Shown here in pieces: positions 58,856 to 64,000 of a stretch of 64,000 nt of DNA. The stretch spans positions 248,001 to 312,000 of the forward strand of contig JACONQ010000011.1 in NCBI GenBank assembly GCA_014281115.1, read 5' to 3'. The position numbers were made by a program, and so were the translations under genes. Position 1 is the first letter of the stretch. The number at the start of each line of letters is the position of its first letter. Origin of the DNA: Laburnicola sp. R22_1 (taxonomy: Eukaryota > Ascomycota > Dothideomycetes > Pleosporales > Didymosphaeriaceae). The notes beneath the pieces were generated by a model. That model was not told the DNA's origin. It did no database searches and was given only the letters and a program-made list of their open reading frames with translations.

Positions 58856-59166
58856 GGTTTCGTTTTACCATCACCCTGTGCGGGCCAAGGTGCAGTCACT
58901 GGGGCTGTGAAAAGAATAGGTCTCTATTCTTTCAGTGACGGCTCCTGAAAGAATAGGGACCAAGGGAGGCGTTGATAGCGAAAGAACGCGCTCCGTGCAC
59001 GGGCCCGCTCGCGCTGCATCGCACTTTCCGCGTCTGGTCACCTCACATGCATGGTCGCACTTTCCGCGTCTGGTCACCAGTCACCAGTGACTCACCACCA
59101 TCACCTGCACCACGACAACCCGTGGACCTCGACGCTGCACGCACTCCCCTTCGCACGCCGCCCGAC
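58856..59166. promoter_or_regulatory. Divergent promoter between the CDK7-type kinase and the spliceosomal RRM gene
   Basis: Holds a perfect 9-bp dyad AAAGAATAG/CTATTCTTT (about 58912-58933) with a third half-site GAAAGAATAGG at about 58947, and a direct repeat TCGCACTTTCCGCGTCTGGT + CACC at 59019-59042 and 59054-59077. A GTCACCAGTCACCAGTGACTC cluster follows. These are candidate binding sites for shared regulators. Confidence 0.5.
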
Positions 59167-59810
59167 ATGGCCACCTACGCGTGCCCACCGCCGCAAGGCT
59201 CCTATGTGCCGGCGAGTCCTACGTACGCCTTGTCCAAACTCCCGCTACCATGCGTCGCCCAGCTAACCGGAGAGCAGGCTCTACGTCCGCAACCTCCCCG
59301 ACAAGCTCCCCAAGGAAGACCTCAAGCGCAACCTCTACATGCTCTTCTCCACCTACGGCATAGTCGTCGACATCGTAGCTCTGAAGACGGCCAAGATGCG
59401 CGGCCAGGCGCACGTTGTGTTCGGCAGCATTGATTCTTCGACGCAGGCCATGCGCGCATTGGAAGGCTATGATTTCTTCGGCAAGGACATGGTGCGTTGG
59501 GATACCTCACCGGCTTGGCCAACCAAACACTAACCATGGACAGCACATTGCGTACGCGAAGACCAAATCCAACGCCATCGCAAAACTCGACGGCACGTAC
59601 AAGATTCCCGAGCCAGACCTCCCCAAGAAGGATGCTACCGAGCAGACGGGTGCAGCGGCGGCAGTCTTTGGCAGCGCGCCAGCAAAGGCTGTCCCTGTTA
59701 ATGAGCAAGACAAGGCCAAGGGCACCAAGCGGGCCCGCGAAGAGGAAGAAAAGGACCAGTCGGAGGACGAGGACGCGGAGATGCAGATGTCGAGCGACGA
59801 CGACGACTAA
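59167..59810 (+). CDS. U2B''/U1A-type snRNP RRM protein
   Basis: Exons 59167-59222, 59278-59491 and 59544-59810 join in phase through introns of 55 and 52 nt (GTACGC and GTGCGT donors; AGCTAACC and CACTAACC branches). The 178-residue product has one RRM: RNP2 LYVRNLP, KLPKEDLKRNLYMLFSTYG, RNP1 RGQAHVVF, then DFFGKDM and IAYAKTKSNAIAKLDGTY, which are diagnostic of the SNF/U1A/U2B'' group that binds U1 or U2 snRNA stem-loops in the spliceosome. Only one RRM is present and the tail ends in an acidic run (SSDDDD), as expected for the short fungal member (yeast Msl1-like). Intact. Confidence 0.88.
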
Positions 59811-60428
59811 ATGTGATACAAGACACCCACGAGGTCGGGATACGGTGTTAGGAGATCAGCTGTAACCTTGGAATCTAGGATGCTTCTCCATTGACGTCTG
59901 TCGCCCATTCGTGTCGAAACGAACATGTGGCTAACTATTTCCAGGTCTGCAGTACTGCCTACGAGACGCGCACGCCAGTCAAAAGAACATGCACCGCGTA
60001 CGCCGAGGACGAGCTCCGCTGCAGGCTATGGACAGAGACTCCAACATGCAGAAGGATCCAAGTTGGCGAGATGCTGTCTTCGGCTCCGCGCCTGAGTCGT
60101 CACCGTGCTGTCTATTTCAACGACGAGCTTGAAGCATTGCGGATGCTATATAACTGCTGTGACAGAGGATATGTAGTATACTCTAGGGGTATCCAAATTT
60201 GCCACCCACAACTCACATGCTGCAGCCACGACCAACTGACTCAGTACATGAGACCGTAGTAAACACCCACGAACCTCCGTAACCCAGACACAATACTTGA
60301 AAGCAAAGCCCCGCCACGAATGCATGAACAGAAATGAAATGTCCACCCCCGCCGCATATGCATGATATCATAGGAGATGTCCATCCCGCCGTCAAACGCC
60401 GTCCCGATGCATCTACGAGATGCTAACC
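59811..60428. other. Convergent 3' intergenic region
   Basis: Lies between the ends of the RRM gene (plus) and the next gene (minus). A plus-strand frame at 59891-60259 has no support. No terminator-like or repeat structure recognised. Confidence 0.35.
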
Positions 60429-61268
60429 TCATAGGTTATCAGCCACCAGGGCCGCCAAGTTAGGCGCTTTCCCTTGCCGCTCCGGCGTCCTAGCCCTACA
60501 ATACTCCTCCGCCTCCTGCATGATGGCATTCCTTCTCGCATTCGCCTCTTTCTCGTCCATCAGGTCCCCATCCTCGTTCAGCACCATGCCCTTCGCCGTC
60601 AATTTCGCCTTCACGAGCGGCACCAAGTCGGCAAAAGTCTCCACAAGCGGAATCCCATACCTCTCACACACAAGATGCACATTCCCACTCTTCCAAAACC
60701 GCTTATCACAACAGACCACCACCTTTCCGCTATGCGCCCAAAGTCCCAGCTCACACATAGTAACCGGGCTCATAGTCGCATGATCAAAAAAGAAGCATAT
60801 GACGCTCGACTTGGTCAGCGCCTCAAGCTCCCACTCGACCTGGGTGCGAAACGCGACGTTCTTCGCCTCCGGGGTGATGGACGGGTCCCAGTGGCCGCGG
60901 CGCGGGTTGTTGAGCGTGACGGGCAGGGTGCAGAGGTAGTTTGCGAGGAGGGGCTGCCACTGGACGGCGGCGCCCATTTCGATGGAGCCGGCTGCGAAGA
61001 CGGAGAAGGGGCGGTAGGTTGGGGGCAAGGGGGGGAGGCAGTGGATGAAGTGGGGGTGGGTGTCTTGGGCGGGGTTGTGCGTGGGTGGGGGGAGTTGGTG
61101 GTGGGTGTCTGGGACGTCGCCGTCGATGTCGGTGGGGCCCTTTTTGGTGGGGGTGGGATCGATGGAGGTGTGGCAGTGGGGGCAGGTAGGCGGTCTGTTG
61201 CAGAATTTGCATGCTTTCATGTCTTGTTGAGGTGCGGGTGCGGCGACTTTGTCGCTGGCCGATGTCAT
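60429..61268 (-). CDS. Nucleoside 2-deoxyribosyltransferase-like protein
   Basis: I chose the ATG at 61268 (MTSASDKVAAPAPQQDMKAC) because the upstream extension is low-complexity and lacks an ATG. The product is 279 residues. Residues about 20-35 hold a small Cys-rich knot (CKFCNRPPTCPHC); a Pro/His-rich linker follows; then a Rossmann-like domain with FSVFAAGSIEMG, NPRRGHWD, FRTQVEWELEAL, a FFFDHATMSPVTMCELGLW stretch and VVVCCDKRFWKSGNVH, matching the Nuc_deoxyri_tr2 family. Such proteins cleave or transfer the N-glycosidic bond of deoxynucleosides or are signalling relatives. The Cys-knot N-terminus is unusual to me. Intact single exon. Confidence 0.75.
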   Translation of the reverse strand: MTSASDKVAAPAPQQDMKACKFCNRPPTCPHCHTSIDPTPTKKGPTDIDGDVPDTHHQLPPPTHNPAQDTHPHFIHCLPPLPPTYRPFSVFAAGSIEMGAAVQWQPLLANYLCTLPVTLNNPRRGHWDPSITPEAKNVAFRTQVEWELEALTKSSVICFFFDHATMSPVTMCELGLWAHSGKVVVCCDKRFWKSGNVHLVCERYGIPLVETFADLVPLVKAKLTAKGMVLNEDGDLMDEKEANARRNAIMQEAEEYCRARTPERQGKAPNLAALVADNL

Positions 61269-62649
61269 GGTGTTTGAGCGCGAGAGGTGGTTGCAGAGTT
61301 GGTGGACGCGCTTCTGGGCTGAGAAGGTGCTCGATCTGGAGACTGAGGGGGAGGAGAGGGAGGGCGAAGACTGTGGGTTGGTGCTGTGGGGGTTGTTAGT
61401 TGTGTCGCCATGTTGTGGTGGGGAGCTATGTAGGTTGGCGGGCGTACGTTTGCAGCATAAGGCTGAGTGCACGGACGTTTGGTGTCGCAAACGACAATGG
61501 TGTCGCAATTTCAGAGGGGCAACGGTGCTGTGGAGGCAATAATGCGCGTGTGTGAATGAAAAAGGTGCTGCAGTGTGTTGTGTACAAAACAAACGTACTT
61601 GTCGCACAAGTTATATCTCCCTCTCCAGTCACAATCAGGCCTCTCTTCCAGATGTCGGTACGTACTGCGCCTTGTGGCGGGGCTCAGGCATCAACGGCCA
61701 TCATTCGTCCCCAACACCGTGCCACATCGCGTGCCACCCCGGTCCCATTCACCGCCTCTTGAATGGTGCTGGAGCTTTGGCGGCTACCTGGAGTCGCGCG
61801 GTACCATGGTATACTTTTGGCCTGGCGCGTGGCTGGTGCGGCCTGTGATGGGTGAATGCGGGAAGGGGGAGTGCAAGGCCGACGTCAAGGCCACTTTATG
61901 ACGGCCATCGCAATACTGACGGAGCAAGCAAACTGGGTAATGACTTTGATGGAAGTGTGAGTTTGGGGTGAAGGCAGTCTGGTGGTCGGAGCTTCTCTAC
62001 GGTAGACTTTTGGGTTTTCCTGCTCTTGGTCGGCTCCTGGGCTTCCCTTCTTCTGGTGTGCGAAGGCGGCTGCAGAGGTATCGCGGCGGTGGGTGTATGT
62101 TGAAGCAGTTGCCTACGACGGGACTTTTACCGCACGCTGGGTCAGGGTGTCAGTCGGTGTGTTTCGGTGTCATGGTGGAAGGGCGGCTGACTCACCTGGG
62201 GCGCGATGAACCGTTACTGTGAAGATGAGAGCAAGAGCTGTGAATACAGAAGTGGAGGTAGCAGTGTCGACGCTTGAGGTGCCTTGCTATCCTGCTGACC
62301 GGAGTCAGTGGGCATGCAGTCATCGTCCTGCCTGAGGCGTCTCTTTTTCTACTTTTTGCAATTCGCTGTCAATCTACATGGTGAGGTCAAGTTGGAGTAC
62401 GTTAGTATGTTATTGATCAGCCGCTTGATTAGGCTTTGAGACATTCATTGAGGACCTGGATCAGATGTACGTTATGCTCCCTCCGCCTCCTTCTTTCCTT
62501 CACTTTTTGGTGGGCTGACGAACTAAGGCATGCACTGCTACACCACCGAACGCAAACTTCCAGCGCTGATACCCACTGCAAATGCATACTAATGATGCTG
62601 CCCTTTGTAGTCCGCCAAGTGGTTCCTTTTTGGACCCAGGAGAGATTCT
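61269..62649. other. Intergenic, no supported gene
   Basis: Several short GC-rich frames on both strands, none with an intron pattern, domain or strong start. The minus-strand upstream extension of the preceding gene (61269-61607) could be 5' UTR. Confidence 0.3.
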
Positions 62650-63552
62650 TCAGATCGTGCAGTTGTCCATGCTCTTCCTTCCCTCCTCCTCAACCACCGA
62701 CTCCATGACCGGACAGCTCCTCAGCGGATTATCATGGAATACCCCCCGAATCCGAAGAGTCGGCGTCCCATGTCCACGAGCCAGCAGCTCCGGCGTTGTC
62801 GACCAACCCGGCTTTTGTCCCTCCTCCGCCCATAGGCCCCGGAAGACCTTCTCCCGCTCATCCACCTGCGCTCCCACGATCTGGAAACAGAACGCTGTCG
62901 ACAGATCGATCTCCATTCCACAGGTGCACGCAACACCGCTGAACTTGACCGTTGCATACTCAGCCTGCTTCGGCATCTCCATACCCGGCGGCGTAACGAT
63001 ACGTCTATTCCCCAGCACGAGCGTAGAGCGGGACTTGCGCAGCCGGCCCTCGGATGGCACAAGCCTCGATGCGTGAAGCTGCAGGCTAGGTATCTTCCGC
63101 AGCGTCTTGGAGTAGCGCTTTCCGACCTCCCGGGCGCGCCAGGAGAGGCCACAGCAAGGACAGATGACGCCGAACCGGATGCTTTTGCACGAGTCGGTGA
63201 TGGGCACCACGGCGGGTTCCTCCATGGGGAGAAAGGGCTTCACCTGCCCGGACGTCTTGCACGTGCCGCAGGGCTTGTGCGGGCATTTGCAGGTGAGAGC
63301 GCCGAGTGGGCGATCGCCTGGGCGGATGCGGATACCGTTTGAGGTGCCGCAGGTGCAGCAGGACCATTTTGCGTCGGAGGTGTCTGCGCTGTTGTCTTGG
63401 AATGGGTCGTCGTTGTCGTGGGAAGCGCGCTGGACTTGGACGGTGGGTGGGGGCCCTTCGATGGCGAGGCCGTCGATGATGGTGAGGCGGGGTTGTTCGC
63501 GCTTGGTGCGGTGAGCTGTTCCGTCCTGCGATGTGTCTCGTGGAGAGCACAT
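62650..63552 (-). CDS. Cysteine-rich putative zinc-binding protein
   Basis: ATG at 63552, TAG or TGA at 62650, 300 residues, one exon, no stops. After a 60-residue polar leader come paired Cys motifs: WSCCTCGTSNGIRI, LTCKCPHKPCGTC, FGVICPCCGLSWRAR and VACTCGMEIDLST. The spacing suggests two or three zinc-ribbon-like folds. No signal peptide, so a nuclear or cytosolic role is likelier than secretion. The family is not named here; such Cys-patterned proteins are common and poorly described in dothideomycetes. The last 40 residues (RIRGVFHDNPLRSCPVMESV) look structured. Confidence 0.6.
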   Translation of the reverse strand: MCSPRDTSQDGTAHRTKREQPRLTIIDGLAIEGPPPTVQVQRASHDNDDPFQDNSADTSDAKWSCCTCGTSNGIRIRPGDRPLGALTCKCPHKPCGTCKTSGQVKPFLPMEEPAVVPITDSCKSIRFGVICPCCGLSWRAREVGKRYSKTLRKIPSLQLHASRLVPSEGRLRKSRSTLVLGNRRIVTPPGMEMPKQAEYATVKFSGVACTCGMEIDLSTAFCFQIVGAQVDEREKVFRGLWAEEGQKPGWSTTPELLARGHGTPTLRIRGVFHDNPLRSCPVMESVVEEEGRKSMDNCTI

Positions 63553-63811
63553 TTTGGGGGATGAGGTAAGTGAGGTTAGGGTGAGGGGAGAGGGGAGCGG
63601 ACGTGCTAAGAAGAAAAATCGGAGCAGCGTGGAGAGGTGAGAGTTTCACTGTTGATATTGTTTGTTGTGTCTCTAGTTTGTTGCGCGGTTGACCAGGTGG
63701 CTAGACAGCTTTCACTCACACCTGTTCAGTGAACATCATGTTCGCGCTTGATCTCAAGTTTCGCTGCTTCTGCACGACCACGACTATCCCATCGCCTACA
63801 TCCGTTGATAC
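63553..63811. other. Upstream region of the Cys-rich gene
   Basis: Probable promoter and leader of the minus-strand gene; no further feature seen before the tandem repeat. Confidence 0.35.
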
Positions 63812-64000
63812 CCTCTCACGGTGTCCTCGTCCATGACCAGATGACAACTCATTGCTTTCTGACAAACGATAGTTGAGAGTGAAATTGCTTTGTTCGCATA
63901 CCGTCAATACCCCTCTCGTGGGCCCTTGTCCATGACTAGACGACAACTCATTGCTTGCTGACAAACAATAGTTGAGAGTGTAGTTACTTTGTTCGCATAC
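63812..64000. repeat. 99-bp tandem repeat, at least two copies, runs off the window
   Basis: The unit containing CTCATTGCTTTCTGACAAAC...TTGAGAGTG...TTTGTTCGCATAC occurs at about 63812-63901 and again at 63909-64000, period 99, with scattered substitutions. More copies may follow outside the window. Confidence 0.75.

Noticed and set aside
60474..61277. 267-residue plus-strand Gly/Val-rich frame
   Set aside because: Antisense of the deoxyribosyltransferase-like gene; composition is a shadow of the Pro/His-rich linker.
1..64000. tRNA genes
   Set aside because: Scanned by eye for B-box-like GGTTCRANNCC; the few near matches had no A box or cloverleaf.

Overview
The window looks like chromosomal DNA of a filamentous ascomycete (Pezizomycotina, probably a dothideomycete-type genome; this is inferred from gene content, not from a search). 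Genes carry short introns of about 45-110 bases with GT(A/G)NGT donors, CTAAC/CTGAC-like branch sites and YAG acceptors. Repeats show the C-to-T/G-to-A decay typical of RIP (repeat-induced point mutation). Gene-dense, balanced-composition DNA alternates with a very AT-rich repeat block.

Layout. 1-5300: sparse and decayed, with a hypothetical gene (371-1530, minus), a broken coiled-coil gene (3168-3752) and a possible membrane-protein relic. 7509-10166 (minus): a full-length HMT1-type ABC transporter read in one frame but broken by 11 nonsense codons, 10 of them where Gln fits. 11318-24200: accessory genes: a six-TM membrane protein (minus, one TGA), a five-exon unknown gene, an intact MFS transporter, two unknown genes, a sesquiterpene-synthase-type cyclase with a single Trp-to-TAG stop, and an intact chromodomain protein with a SUMO-interaction-like motif. 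Several minisatellites lie between them.

25784-27894: a pogo/Fot1-like DNA transposon with matching terminal inverted repeats, TA target duplication and a broken transposase. 28000-53942: an AT-saturated element framed by 111-bp inverted repeats. Without later insertions it would be about 8.5 kb. It carries a 1,000-bp TIR element and two LTR-Copia insertions, each with a perfect 5-bp target duplication: Copia I (35458-42079) and Copia II (42098-52923). Copia II's left LTR was in turn split by Copia III (42235-47544, minus), whose two 206-bp LTRs are identical. Order of events: TIR element, then Copia I and II, then Copia III.

54693-64000: conserved housekeeping-type DNA with little decay: an F-box-like protein, a CDK7/Kin28-type kinase divergently paired with a U2B''/U1A-type spliceosomal RRM protein, a nucleoside 2-deoxyribosyltransferase-like protein and a cysteine-rich putative zinc protein. 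The most informative signals are the Gln-only nonsense codons of the young Copia III and the ABC gene, the single editable-type UAG in the terpene cyclase, the nested element architecture, and the half-tRNA-type primer sites of the Copia elements.
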